A DNA stretch of 49,288 nucleotides from JAHEME01 sp034435035 (GTDB lineage Bacteria > Chloroflexota > Anaerolineae > Aggregatilineales > UBA3940): assembly GCA_034435035.1 (NCBI GenBank), contig DAOTXW010000026.1, positions 1-49,288 on the forward strand, in the 5' to 3' direction. Position 1 is the first letter of the stretch; each line of letters begins with the position of its first letter. Below, piece by piece: positions 7,155 through 15,773 of this stretch. A program made the position numbers and the translations under genes. The notes under the pieces were generated by a model, which did no database searches, was not told the origin of the DNA, and worked only from the letters and a program-made list of their open reading frames with translations.

Positions 7155-9173
7155 ATGAAACTCCCGAAGCTGATCGTTCTCTTCTCGCTCTGGGTCGCTG
7201 GGCTGGCCGTCAGCGGCTGCGGCCCCGCCCCGGTTTCCCCCACCGCCGCCCCGACCCCGGAGCCCACCGCCGCGCCCACCGCGACCACCGCCCCGACCGG
7301 GACGCCGACGCCCACCGAGGCCCCACCGGAGGACACCGCCGCCATCCTGCGGCTGGGCGGCTACCCGTGCCCGGACAGCGACTTCACCTGTGTGAAGCTC
7401 AGCGTGCCGCTCGACCATCTGGGCGGGACGACGGACCGGCGGATTGATGTGGTTTTCGGCGTGCTGCCGGCCACCGGCGAGCGCAGGGGAATGTTCGTCA
7501 CGGCCACCGGCGGGCCGGGCTATGCCGGGCTGGCCTCTGCCGATGATTACACCGCCGCCTTCGACCCGCGCCTCACTGAGCATTTTGACATCGTCTTCTT
7601 CGATCAGCGCGGCATCGGGCAGTCGGGCGCGTTCCAGTGCGTCAATGCCGCGGTCGAGTTCTACCGCGCCGACTGGCGAACCGAAACCCCGGAGCAGGAA
7701 GCCGCCCTGATCGAGGTCGCCCGCACCTTCACCGAAGACTGCCTGGCCGAGATGGGCACCCCGGTTGAGGATCTGCCCTTCTACTCCACGCGGCAGGCCA
7801 TCGAGGACCTGGAGGTGTTCCGGCAGGCCATCGGCGATGAACAGCTGTGGCTTTACGGCGAGAGCTACGGCACGCAGTACGCGCAGACCTATGCGGCCGT
7901 CTACCCGGAGCACCTGGCGGGCCTGATCCTGGACGGCACGGTCGATCTCACCCTGACCGGGCCGGAGTACTACGCCGGCGAAGTGCGCGGCTTCAGCCGC
8001 ACGCTGGATTACACGCTGGAGGCCTGCGCCGCCGATGAGGCGTGCGCCGCCGCCCTGGGCGGCGATGTCCGGGGCTTCTTTGATGACTTCCTGGCGGAGA
8101 TCGCCGCCGCGCCGGCCAGCGTTCCCTTCCCGCTGCCGGACGGCACGGTGGAGCAGCGGCCCTTCACGCTGTCCGATCTGGAGTATGTCATCACCTACGA
8201 GTTGTACTCCGAGGCGGCGCGGCTGATGCTGCTGCGGGCGCTGGCGGCCGCCTACCGCGGCGATCTGACGCCCATGCTGCGCCTGCTGTACGTGGATCTG
8301 TACGTCGATCCGCTGACGCTGGAGCCGATCCCGTACCCGGATTACTCCGATGCGGTTTACTACACCGTCGAGTGCAACGACTACAACTACTACAGCGGCA
8401 CGCCCGAGGAGCGCGCCGAAGCCATGATGCGCGAAGGCGATCAGATCGAGGCGGAGGCCGAGTACTTCGAGTCGCTGTTCTACGGCGACCTGCCGTGCGT
8501 CTTCTGGCCCACGCCGGGCGAAGTCGAGCGCCCGGCGCCGCTGGTGGCCGAAGGCGTGCCGACGCTGGTGCTGGGCGCCACCGCCGACCCGATCACCTGG
8601 GTGGAGCTGGGCCAGGCAGTCTACAGCCGGCTGGACGACGCCTATCTGATCACGACCGAAGGCGGCCCGCATGTGATCTTCGGGCGAGGGAACGCCTGCC
8701 CGGATGACCTCGTCACCGCCTTCCTGGTGGATGGCGAGATGCCGGCGGAGCGCGAAACCGTCTGCGAGGGCGTGGTGACGGATGAGTATGTGCCGCTTTC
8801 GCCCACGGACGCCAGCGCCTTCGCCGATCCGCTGGAGGCGCTGATCGCGTTCGATACAGAGTTCTACTATCTGCCGGAGTACTACTACTGGGACTACGAG
8901 ACCCCCACCACCGTGGGCTGCCCGTTCGGCGGGACGCTGGCCTTCGAGATCACCGACGCCGGCGAAGCGTATGCGCTGGCGGGGTGCAGCTTCGCGCAGG
9001 GGTTCGCCCTGACCGGCACCGGCGACTACGACTGGGAGGCCGGGCTGTTCAGGCTGGAGGTGGAGGTCAGCGGCCTGGCCAGTGGGACGCTGGTCTACAC
9101 GCGCGATGACAGCGCGGGGACCTATACGGTAACCGGCGAGTACGCCGGCCAGCCAGTAGACCTGTCGCAGTAG
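7155..9173 (+). CDS. Secreted alpha/beta hydrolase of the TAP/proline-iminopeptidase type, lipoprotein
   Basis: 672 residues. I chose the ATG at 7155 because GGAGG ends at 7145, giving proper spacing; an in-frame ATG at 7146 directly abuts it. The lipobox AVSGC is followed by a Thr/Pro/Ala linker. The alpha/beta-hydrolase core shows the oxyanion region FFDQRGIGQSG, the nucleophile elbow GESYG (Ser237) and a late His in GGPHVIFG, as in tripeptidyl aminopeptidase (TAP) and proline iminopeptidase relatives. Usual family length is near 500, and here about 130 extra residues form a C-terminal beta-rich domain of unknown role. A surface or periplasmic exopeptidase or esterase is the best guess. A strong terminator follows. 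Confidence 0.85.
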   Translation: MKLPKLIVLFSLWVAGLAVSGCGPAPVSPTAAPTPEPTAAPTATTAPTGTPTPTEAPPEDTAAILRLGGYPCPDSDFTCVKLSVPLDHLGGTTDRRIDVVFGVLPATGERRGMFVTATGGPGYAGLASADDYTAAFDPRLTEHFDIVFFDQRGIGQSGAFQCVNAAVEFYRADWRTETPEQEAALIEVARTFTEDCLAEMGTPVEDLPFYSTRQAIEDLEVFRQAIGDEQLWLYGESYGTQYAQTYAAVYPEHLAGLILDGTVDLTLTGPEYYAGEVRGFSRTLDYTLEACAADEACAAALGGDVRGFFDDFLAEIAAAPASVPFPLPDGTVEQRPFTLSDLEYVITYELYSEAARLMLLRALAAAYRGDLTPMLRLLYVDLYVDPLTLEPIPYPDYSDAVYYTVECNDYNYYSGTPEERAEAMMREGDQIEAEAEYFESLFYGDLPCVFWPTPGEVERPAPLVAEGVPTLVLGATADPITWVELGQAVYSRLDDAYLITTEGGPHVIFGRGNACPDDLVTAFLVDGEMPAERETVCEGVVTDEYVPLSPTDASAFADPLEALIAFDTEFYYLPEYYYWDYETPTTVGCPFGGTLAFEITDAGEAYALAGCSFAQGFALTGTGDYDWEAGLFRLEVEVSGLASGTLVYTRDDSAGTYTVTGEYAGQPVDLSQ

Positions 9174-9192
9174 CCTTCCGATTCCACCCTGA

Positions 9193-9226
9193 GGCTTCCC
9201 CCTGTGCGCCTGTACAGGGGGAAGCC
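9193..9226 (+). terminator. Strong hairpin terminator
   Basis: Perfect 13-bp arms GGCTTCCCCCTGT and ACAGGGGGAAGCC with an 8-nt loop, 20 bp after the hydrolase stop codon. There is no long T-run, which is usual for the hairpins in this GC-rich window. Confidence 0.7.
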
Positions 9227-9301
9227 GATCTAGGCACTCTGCGGCGAAGACGCAGTGGTGTGGTAGAATAGGCCGCCTACCCATCCACGAGGAATGCGCG
9301 T

Positions 9302-10090
9302 GTGACGCCTGAACCGAACACCCTGTATGAAGGCGACTGCCTGGAGATCATGCGCCAGTGGCCCGATGCCTGCATCGATCACTGCATCACCGACCCGCCC
9401 TATAACATGAGCAAGCGCAACGGGCTGGGCTGGGCGTTCTCCTCGCACGTCACCATGAGCCAGGGCTGGGATATGTACCCCCGCGGGGAATATCTGGACT
9501 TCACCCGTGCCTGGCTGCGCGAGGTGTGCCGGGTCGTCCGGCCCAATGGCAACCTGTTCATCTTCGGTTCCTACCACAACATCTACGACGTGGGCCACAT
9601 CGTCCATGAACTGGGCCTGAAGGTGCTCAACTCGATCACCTGGTTCAAGCCCAACGCCCAGCCGAACATCACCCGCCGGATGCTGACCGAAAGCACCGAG
9701 CATATCATCTGGGCCTGCAACGCTCCGCGGGACACCGCCCGCGGCTGGACGTTCAACTACGCGGTGGCCAAGAAGCTCAACCACGACAAGCAGCTGCGCA
9801 ACCTGTGGCACTTTCCGTACCCGTCGCGCGGCGAGCGCCGCTGGGGCAAGCATCCCTCGCAAAAGCCCGTCAAGCTGATCGGCCAGATCCTGCTGATCGC
9901 CACCCGCAAGAACGACCTGGTGCTGGACTGCTTCGCCGGCAGCGGAACCACCGGGGTGGTGGCCGGAAGCTATGACCGCCGCTGGGTGATGATCGAGAAC
10001 AACCCGGAGTATGTGGCGATCGCCCGCGCACGGCTGGACCACGATCACGTGCCGCTGCCGCGCGCGCTGCTCAAGGCCGAGGCCGAATAG
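9302..10090 (+). CDS. Orphan beta-class DNA methyltransferase (N4-C or N6-A)
   Basis: 262 residues from a GTG start. The catalytic motif IV DPPY (31-34) comes before the AdoMet-binding motif I FAGSGTT (211-217), the order of beta-class amino-methyltransferases. The motif between them (NLFIFGSYHNIYDVGHIV) is also seen in CcrM-like enzymes. The enzyme transfers a methyl group from AdoMet to adenine N6 or cytosine N4 in DNA. No restriction endonuclease or specificity subunit is nearby, so this is likely an orphan modification enzyme. Target sequence cannot be read from the protein. It is followed 17 bp later by an alpha/beta hydrolase gene. TAGAAT near 9263-9268 may be the -10 box. Confidence 0.9.
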   Translation: MTPEPNTLYEGDCLEIMRQWPDACIDHCITDPPYNMSKRNGLGWAFSSHVTMSQGWDMYPRGEYLDFTRAWLREVCRVVRPNGNLFIFGSYHNIYDVGHIVHELGLKVLNSITWFKPNAQPNITRRMLTESTEHIIWACNAPRDTARGWTFNYAVAKKLNHDKQLRNLWHFPYPSRGERRWGKHPSQKPVKLIGQILLIATRKNDLVLDCFAGSGTTGVVAGSYDRRWVMIENNPEYVAIARARLDHDHVPLPRALLKAEAE

Positions 10091-10107
10091 CACAGGAGTC
10101 CAGATTC

Positions 10108-10983
10108 ATGCCCGATCAGCCGACCGTCGAGGCTGCCCTGTTCGAAGCCGGCCTTGCCGACCCCCTGGACGTGCAGGAGGTGGGCCGCGAGACCCGCGAC
10201 GGCGCATCCGTGCACGACATCACCTTCGCCGGGCCGGGAGGCCGCCGGGTCACCGCCTACCAGGTCGCGCCCGCGGAGGCGCCGCCGGCCCCGCACCCCG
10301 GCATCGTATGGGTGCACTGGCTGGAGCCAAAAGCCCCGGACTCCAACCGCACCCAGTTCCTGCCGGAGGCCGTCACGCTGGCGCGGCAGGGCGTGACCTC
10401 GATCCTGCCCGACGCGTTCTGGTCGGTCACCCCCGCGAAGGCCGCGGCGATGCGCCAGTTCGGCTGGCGCGGCGAGTTCGTGCACGACCGGGATGTGACC
10501 GTGCGCCAGGTGATCGCGCTGCGCCGCGCCCTGGACGCGCTGCTGGCTGCGCCCGGCGTCGATCCGGCCCGCATCGCCTATGTCGGCCACGACTTCGGCG
10601 CGATGTGCGGCGCGCTGGTGGCCGCGGTGGATCGCCGCCCCGCCTGCTATGTCCTGATGGCGGGCACCTACAGCTTCGGCGACTGGTACGTCTTCGGCTC
10701 CGACCTGGACGCGGAGCAGGAGAAGGCCTACCAGGAGCAGATCAGCGTGCTGGATCCAACGCGCTACATCAACCGCGCCGCCCCGGCGCGGCTGTACTTC
10801 CAGTTCGCCCACGCCGACTACTACGTGCCGGAGCGCGCCGCGCAGGTCTTCTACGACGCAGCCAGTGAGCCGAAGGAGATCGCCTGGTACCAGGCGGGGC
10901 ACGATCTGCACGACCTGGAGAAGGACGCGCGGGCCGACCGGCTGGCCTGGCTGCGCCGCCAGCTCGGCCTGCCGCCGGCCTGA
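10108..10983 (+). CDS. Dienelactone-hydrolase-like alpha/beta hydrolase with Asp at the nucleophile elbow
   Basis: 291 residues. It has the alpha/beta-hydrolase layout of the DLH/acetyl-xylan-esterase group: an HPGIVWVHWLEP segment for the oxyanion region, a conserved core, and a C-terminal AGHDLH supplying the His. The nucleophile elbow reads GHDFGAMCG, so the position usually Cys (DLH) or Ser (esterases) is Asp. An Asp nucleophile is standard in haloalkane dehalogenases and epoxide hydrolases. The substrate is unknown. It forms a compact run with the methyltransferase upstream and the MBL hydrolase 24 bp downstream. No signal peptide is present, so the protein is cytosolic. Confidence 0.82.
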   Translation: MPDQPTVEAALFEAGLADPLDVQEVGRETRDGASVHDITFAGPGGRRVTAYQVAPAEAPPAPHPGIVWVHWLEPKAPDSNRTQFLPEAVTLARQGVTSILPDAFWSVTPAKAAAMRQFGWRGEFVHDRDVTVRQVIALRRALDALLAAPGVDPARIAYVGHDFGAMCGALVAAVDRRPACYVLMAGTYSFGDWYVFGSDLDAEQEKAYQEQISVLDPTRYINRAAPARLYFQFAHADYYVPERAAQVFYDAASEPKEIAWYQAGHDLHDLEKDARADRLAWLRRQLGLPPA

Positions 10984-11007
10984 CCGGGATCGAAGGAGAG
11001 CCGCCGC

Positions 11008-11637
11008 ATGCCCGCCGTCATCCCCGGCGTCACCCTGCTGACCAGCCCGCCCGGCGTCAACATGGTCCTGATCGAGGACCCGGACGGCCTGACGCTGATC
11101 GACACCTCGCTGAAGCTCGGGGCGCGGCAGGTGCTGGCCGTCCTGAAGCGGCTGGGCCGCCAGCCCGCCGACCTGCGGCGCATCCTGATCACCCACGCGC
11201 ACCTCGATCATATCGGCGGGCTGCCCCTGCTCAAGGCGGCGACCGGGGCTGTGGTGATAGCCTCGGCGCCGGAGCGGGCAGACATCGAGCAGCGCCAGCG
11301 CGTGCCGGTTGACCGCACCCTGACCGACGACGAGACGCTGCCGGAAGTGCTGGGCGGGCTGCAGGCCGTCCTGGCGCCCGGCCACACGCGGGGGCATCTC
11401 GCCTTCTGGCAGCCGGAGCGCCGGCTGCTGGTGTGCGGCGACGTGATCATGAACCTGGCGGGGCTGACCCTGCCCTTCGCCTTCGTGACGGTGGATATGG
11501 CGGAGAACCGGCGCTCGGCGGCCCGGCTGGCCGCGCTGGAGCCGGCGATCGTCCTGTTCGGGCACGGGCCGGCGCTCACCCGCGATGCCGCGGCGGCGCT
11601 GCGCCGCTTCGCCGGGCGGGCCGCACCCGCGGGCTGA
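11008..11637 (+). CDS. MBL-fold metallo-hydrolase
   Basis: 209 residues, with GGAGAG before the ATG. The metal-binding motif THAHLDHIGG (HxHxDH) is intact, followed by GHTRGHLAFW, CGDVIMN and a C-terminal FGHGP. These supply the ligands for two metals as in the glyoxalase II/Zn-hydrolase branch. The protein is cytosolic and short for the family, with the C-terminal helices trimmed. The substrate is unknown; thioester, lactone or phosphodiester hydrolysis are all possible. It is the last gene of the run that begins at 9302. Confidence 0.9.
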   Translation: MPAVIPGVTLLTSPPGVNMVLIEDPDGLTLIDTSLKLGARQVLAVLKRLGRQPADLRRILITHAHLDHIGGLPLLKAATGAVVIASAPERADIEQRQRVPVDRTLTDDETLPEVLGGLQAVLAPGHTRGHLAFWQPERRLLVCGDVIMNLAGLTLPFAFVTVDMAENRRSAARLAALEPAIVLFGHGPALTRDAAAALRRFAGRAAPAG

Positions 11638-11651
11638 GGACACCCGGAGGG

Positions 11652-11668
11652 CGCCGGCAACTCCGGCG
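11652..11668 (+). terminator. Short hairpin, possible terminator, followed by a TATAAT box
   Basis: CGCCGG and CCGGCG arms flank a 5-nt loop just after the MBL stop. A TATAAT hexamer at 11681-11686 follows and is the likely -10 box for the ECF transporter genes; no convincing -35 is seen. Confidence 0.4.
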
Positions 11669-11721
11669 GCCTTTCGGGTTTATAATATAGCGGAGCAACA
11701 CCATCCCACGGATCGGAGCCG

Positions 11722-13389
11722 ATGCCCCAACCACTACCCACACCGACGCTGATCGTCGAGGACCTGACCTGCCGCTATCTCACCCGTGAGGAGCCGACGC
11801 TTCAGCATATTTCCTTCAGCATTCAGCCCGGCCAGATTGTGCTGCTGTCCGGCTCCAGCGGCTGCGGCAAGACGACGCTGCTGCGCTGCATCAACGGGCT
11901 GATCCCCCGCAGCTACCGCGCTGACCTGAGCGGGCAGATCCTCCTGCAGGGGCACGATATGACCGGCAGGCCGCTGGCAGCCATCTCGCAGGTGGTGGGC
12001 ACAGTATTGCAGGACCCGGAGCGGCAGATCCTGGGCGCCTATGTCCGCAACGAGGTCGCCTTCGGGCTGGAAAATCTGGGCCTGCCGCGCGACGAGGTCA
12101 TCGCCCGCACCGAGGAGACGCTGAACTATCTTGGGCTGAGCCACCTGGCGGACCGGCAGACCTTCCTGCTCTCCGGGGGTGAAAAGCAGAAGGTGGCGCT
12201 GGCCGGCGTGCTGGCGATGCGCCCGTCGCTGCTGGTGCTGGACGAGCCGCTGGCCAACCTCGACCCGGCCAGCGCCCAGGAAGCGCTGGCGCTGATCCGG
12301 CGGCTGGCCGACGAAGGCAAGACCATCCTGATCATCGAGCACCGGGTGGAAGATGTGCTGGCCGTGCGGCCGGATGTGGCGCTGCACATGCAGGACGGCG
12401 TCATCACCTACGCCGGGCCGGTGGAGGGGATGCTGCAGAGCGCCGATTACCGGGCGGTCAAGCTGCCGGCCCCGGTGGTGATCGAGCGCGCCCGCCGCGA
12501 GGCCATCGAGGTCCCGCCCTCGCCGCCCGTCTCTCCGATCCGCGCCGACGCCGCGCCGTTAATCACCTTTGAGGACGTCACCTTCCACTACGAGGGCGGC
12601 CCCGCCATCCTTGAGGATGTGAACCTGACCATCCGGCAGGGGGATGTCATCGCGGTGCTGGGCCCCAACGGAGCGGGCAAGACCACGCTGGTCAAACATG
12701 CCATCGGCCTGCTGCGGCCCACCCACGGCCGGGTGCTGCTGCGCGGGCAGGATACCCGCGAGATGTCCGTGGCGCAGATGGCCCGCACGGTCGGCTACGT
12801 CTTCCAGAGTCCGCGCCACATGCTGTTCGCGCCGACCGTGCGCGAGGAGCTGGCCTTCGGCCCGCGCAACATCGGCCAGGCGGCCGCGGAGATCGAGGAG
12901 AACGCCCGGCAGGCGCTGGCGACTGTGAACCTGAGCGCGGAGGCGGGCCGCCCGCCGCTGTCCCTCAGCTTCGGGCAGCAGAAGCGCGTCAGCATCGCGG
13001 CGGTGCTGGCAATGCGCAGCTCGGTGCTGGTGATGGATGAGCCGACCGCCGGGCAGGACTACGCCAACTATATGAGCTTCATGGACGCCGTGGTCGGGCT
13101 GGGATCCTCAGAGGACCGCCCGTACAGCTTCGCGGCGATCCTGTTCATCACCCATGATGTCGATCTGGCGGTCTGTTACGCCAACCGCGTGCTGCTGCTC
13201 AGCGACCGGCGCATCGCCGCCGACGGCCCGCCCGCCGAGGTGCTGGCCGACTTCGACCGCATGCGCCGCTGCCGTGTGCTGCCCACATCACTGCTGCAGG
13301 CCAATCTGGAGCAGTATGATCGCACCGGCCGCTTCCTCCGCATCGAGGCGCTGGCGCAGGCCGTCGCCGCCAACGGGGGCCGCCGGTGA
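11722..13389 (+). CDS. ECF transporter energy-coupling ATPase, two ABC domains fused
   Basis: 555 residues with two complete ABC ATPase domains. Domain 1 (about 8-240) has Walker A SGSSGCGKTT, Q-loop region VLQDPERQ, signature LSGGEKQKV and Walker B LLVLDEPLANLDP. Domain 2 (about 275-520) has Walker A GPNGAGKTT, FQSPRHMLF, a divergent signature LSFGQQKRV and Walker B VLVMDEPTAGQD. In energy-coupling-factor importers, EcfA and EcfA' usually are separate proteins; here they are fused head to tail. The protein powers vitamin or metal uptake with the S and T components encoded downstream. The second signature lacks the usual SGGQ, so the two ATP sites may be asymmetric. Confidence 0.93.
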   Translation: MPQPLPTPTLIVEDLTCRYLTREEPTLQHISFSIQPGQIVLLSGSSGCGKTTLLRCINGLIPRSYRADLSGQILLQGHDMTGRPLAAISQVVGTVLQDPERQILGAYVRNEVAFGLENLGLPRDEVIARTEETLNYLGLSHLADRQTFLLSGGEKQKVALAGVLAMRPSLLVLDEPLANLDPASAQEALALIRRLADEGKTILIIEHRVEDVLAVRPDVALHMQDGVITYAGPVEGMLQSADYRAVKLPAPVVIERARREAIEVPPSPPVSPIRADAAPLITFEDVTFHYEGGPAILEDVNLTIRQGDVIAVLGPNGAGKTTLVKHAIGLLRPTHGRVLLRGQDTREMSVAQMARTVGYVFQSPRHMLFAPTVREELAFGPRNIGQAAAEIEENARQALATVNLSAEAGRPPLSLSFGQQKRVSIAAVLAMRSSVLVMDEPTAGQDYANYMSFMDAVVGLGSSEDRPYSFAAILFITHDVDLAVCYANRVLLLSDRRIAADGPPAEVLADFDRMRRCRVLPTSLLQANLEQYDRTGRFLRIEALAQAVAANGGRR

Positions 13390-13557
13390 CCGGGGCGAAC
13401 AGGATCTGCCGCTGGCAGCACCCCGAAGGGGGGCCATACGTGCATTGCCCGTCACTGCGCCGGGCCTGACTCAGGGTTCCGCGCCGGGGCAGCCCTGCGG
13501 GCCGCTCCGCGTGTGCCATCGTGTTCTCACAGGGCTTTTCAGAGGAGGATCGACCCA

Positions 13558-14670
13558 ATGAGCAACAAGTACGTGAGAGGGCTGGTGTTCGTGGTCGTCG
13601 GCGTGATCATCCTGATCGCGCTGCTCTACCTGGGCGATGTGATCGCTGCCGCCACCAGCGGCGGCGAGTCATACGGCGTCAGCGCCCAGACCATGCTCGG
13701 CATCAACGGGTGGCTGACCTGGGTGATCGTCGGCGGCGTGCTGCTGTACGTCATCTATGTCCTGTTCGCCGAAGCCGAGATGTTCCAGATCGGCACACGG
13801 GAAGTGGTGATGATGGCGCTGGGCGCGGCCCTGTACGGCGTGCTGGCGTGGATCTTCAACATCGTCCCGGTGCCGTCCGTCAGCCTGGTGGCCCTGCGGC
13901 CCGTCGTCGTCATCCCGATCTTCTTCGGCTTCGTATTTGGCCCGGCGGTGGGCTTCTTCACCGGCGCGTTCGGCAACATCCTGGGGGACGCGCTGACCGG
14001 CTGGGGCGTCTTCCCGATCTGGGACGTAGCCAACGGCCTGATGGGGCTGATCCCCGGTCTGGCCGGCATGTACCTGGCCCGGCAGCGCCGCGGCAACCAG
14101 CAGATCATGCTGTGGGTGGCGGCGGCCGTGCTGGCGGTGGCGATCATCCTGCCGCTGGTCTCGCCCAACATCACCGATCCGTTCAGCGGCGAGCCGGCGA
14201 ACTTCGGCGCGTGGTGGCTGGTGATGGCCGTGGTGCTGGTGGTGGTGCTGGCGATGGGGCTGGCGCCGCAGTTCTGGCCCTACCTGCTGATCCTGCTGAC
14301 GGTGGCCTTCGCCGCCTTCGGCGTGGTGGACCTGGTCAACAACGGCTTCACGATGGGCACGCTGGTGGTGTGGATCGTGGCGCTGCTGGCCGCGGCGGGC
14401 GCGTTTTACCTCAACAGCAGGACCGAGGCGATCAGCAAGTGGCTGGAAACGGAAGATACCCGGACGCTGACGGTCTGGGGGACCATCGCCGTGATCGTCG
14501 GCATCGGCTTTGCCGCCATGGCCGACATCTTCTACAACGGCTACAGCTTCACGACGGCCTTCATCGGCGAGTTCATCCCGGCGGCAGGGCCGAACATCCT
14601 GTTCGCCGTGATCCTCACCCCGCTGATCTACGCAGCCTGGAAGCAGGCGCGCGCCCAGACGGGCCGCTGA
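13558..14670 (+). CDS. ECF transporter substrate-specific (S) component, substrate unknown
   Basis: 370 residues with GAGGAGG before the ATG. It is polytopic, with about nine or ten hydrophobic helices. The central segment matches the S-component fold: REVVMMALGAALYGVLAWIF, LRPVVVIPIFFGFVFGPAVG and FFTGAFGNILGDALTGWG. Extra helices at both ends make it longer than the usual 180-220 residues. It binds the imported small molecule at the membrane and docks on EcfT. The 168-bp gap upstream holds no gene and no riboswitch I can recognise, so the substrate cannot be deduced. It sits between the fused EcfA and EcfT genes. Confidence 0.82.
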   Translation: MSNKYVRGLVFVVVGVIILIALLYLGDVIAAATSGGESYGVSAQTMLGINGWLTWVIVGGVLLYVIYVLFAEAEMFQIGTREVVMMALGAALYGVLAWIFNIVPVPSVSLVALRPVVVIPIFFGFVFGPAVGFFTGAFGNILGDALTGWGVFPIWDVANGLMGLIPGLAGMYLARQRRGNQQIMLWVAAAVLAVAIILPLVSPNITDPFSGEPANFGAWWLVMAVVLVVVLAMGLAPQFWPYLLILLTVAFAAFGVVDLVNNGFTMGTLVVWIVALLAAAGAFYLNSRTEAISKWLETEDTRTLTVWGTIAVIVGIGFAAMADIFYNGYSFTTAFIGEFIPAAGPNILFAVILTPLIYAAWKQARAQTGR

Positions 14671-14720
14671 TCGGGCCTGCCGGATCGATACCCATGCCGT
14701 GATCTCTGTCCGGCGCAGCT

Positions 14721-14755
14721 CCATCCCCGGCGACTCGTCGGATCGCCGGGGATGG
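14721..14755 (+). terminator. Intra-operon hairpin
   Basis: Perfect 13-bp arms CCATCCCCGGCGA and TCGCCGGGGATGG around a 9-nt loop, between the S-component gene and ecfT. It has no T-run. It may attenuate, process or partly terminate the transcript and so set a lower level of EcfT. Confidence 0.5.
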
Positions 14756-14785
14756 GCTCTGGCCGGATGCTGAAGGCGGAGTGCT

Positions 14786-15670
14786 ATGCTGGTCAACTGG
14801 GCATACGTTGAGCGCGATACGATCATACACCGGCTGGATCCGCGGGCACGCATCCTGTTCATGGCGTGCTGCCTGCTGGCGGTCGGCTTCATCCCTGGCC
14901 GGGCGGTGGGCATCTGGGACATGCGCCTGATCGCAGGCTTCCTGGCGATCTCCATCGGGCAGATCGTGCTGGCGCGGCTGACGTGGCGGCAGATGCGCCG
15001 CTTCTGGATCGTGATCACGGTCATCGCCACCGTGCTGTCGCTGATCACGCTGCTGACCGGTCGCGGGGCGCTGGAAGTGTACGATGTGACCAACCAGCAC
15101 CCGCTGTGGAGCCCCTCGGTGACGCTGCTCGGGCGCACGCTGGGCTTCACCCTGACCGCCGAGCGGCTGGCCTTCCTGATCTCGCAGATCCTGCGCATCA
15201 TCACCTTCGCCGCCCTGTCGGTGGTGATCCCCTACACCATCGACCCGTCGCTGTACGGCATCACCTTCCGGGGGCTGGGGCTGGGCGATAAGATCGCCTA
15301 TGCGATGGAGATGGCCTTCCGCTTCATCCCCACGCTGGGCCGCGACCTGCAGATCACGATGGACGCGCAGCGCGCCCGCGGCTTTGAGCTGGAGGGGGGC
15401 AAAGGCGTCGGCCTGATCCAGCGCGTGCGGAACTTCGCCCCGCTGCTGATCCCGATCACCGTCGGCGCCGTGGTCGAGGGCGAGGAGATCACCGACGCCA
15501 TGGACCTGCGGGCGTTCGGCGTGGGGCCGCGCACATGGCTGCCCCGGCTCCAGTACCGCCCGCTGGACATCATCTACATCGCCATCGGCGTCCTGATCGT
15601 GGCCGGCACCATCGTCCTCAAGCAGGCCGGCTTCGGCGGGCTGTGGGTGCCGCCGGCCTGGCTGCCCTGA
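14786..15670 (+). CDS. ecfT: ECF transporter transmembrane component EcfT
   Basis: 294 residues with about five to six membrane helices. The cytosolic coupling helices carry the two conserved EcfT signatures: DAQRARGFELEGG near residue 195 and MDLRAFGVGPRTW near residue 240. These Ala-Arg-Gly-type motifs dock into the two ATPase domains. The N-terminal YVERDTIIHRLDPRARIL is also typical. It couples ATP hydrolysis by the fused EcfA to toppling of the S component. Gene order A-S-T and shared direction support one transport system. Confidence 0.93.
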   Translation: MLVNWAYVERDTIIHRLDPRARILFMACCLLAVGFIPGRAVGIWDMRLIAGFLAISIGQIVLARLTWRQMRRFWIVITVIATVLSLITLLTGRGALEVYDVTNQHPLWSPSVTLLGRTLGFTLTAERLAFLISQILRIITFAALSVVIPYTIDPSLYGITFRGLGLGDKIAYAMEMAFRFIPTLGRDLQITMDAQRARGFELEGGKGVGLIQRVRNFAPLLIPITVGAVVEGEEITDAMDLRAFGVGPRTWLPRLQYRPLDIIYIAIGVLIVAGTIVLKQAGFGGLWVPPAWLP

Positions 15671-15727
15671 CCCGTGGGCTGCCCGGATCGCTGCCCCCTT
15701 CCCCCGGTCGCGCGCCGCCGCAGATTA

Positions 15728-15736
15728 TGCTATAGT
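15728..15736 (+). promoter_or_regulatory. Extended -10 promoter element
   Basis: TG-C-TATAGT lies 38 bp before the DUF4397 gene start at 15774. It matches the TATGCTAT pattern upstream of the kinase and the large Calx-beta gene. Confidence 0.35.
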
Positions 15737-15773
15737 GCTGGGCAGGGCCCTGTGACGCTCAGGAGGGATCGCC

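Noticed and set aside
13390..13557. Riboswitch upstream of the ECF S component
   Set aside because: No conserved thiamine, cobalamin, folate, preQ1 or other aptamer core could be found by eye.
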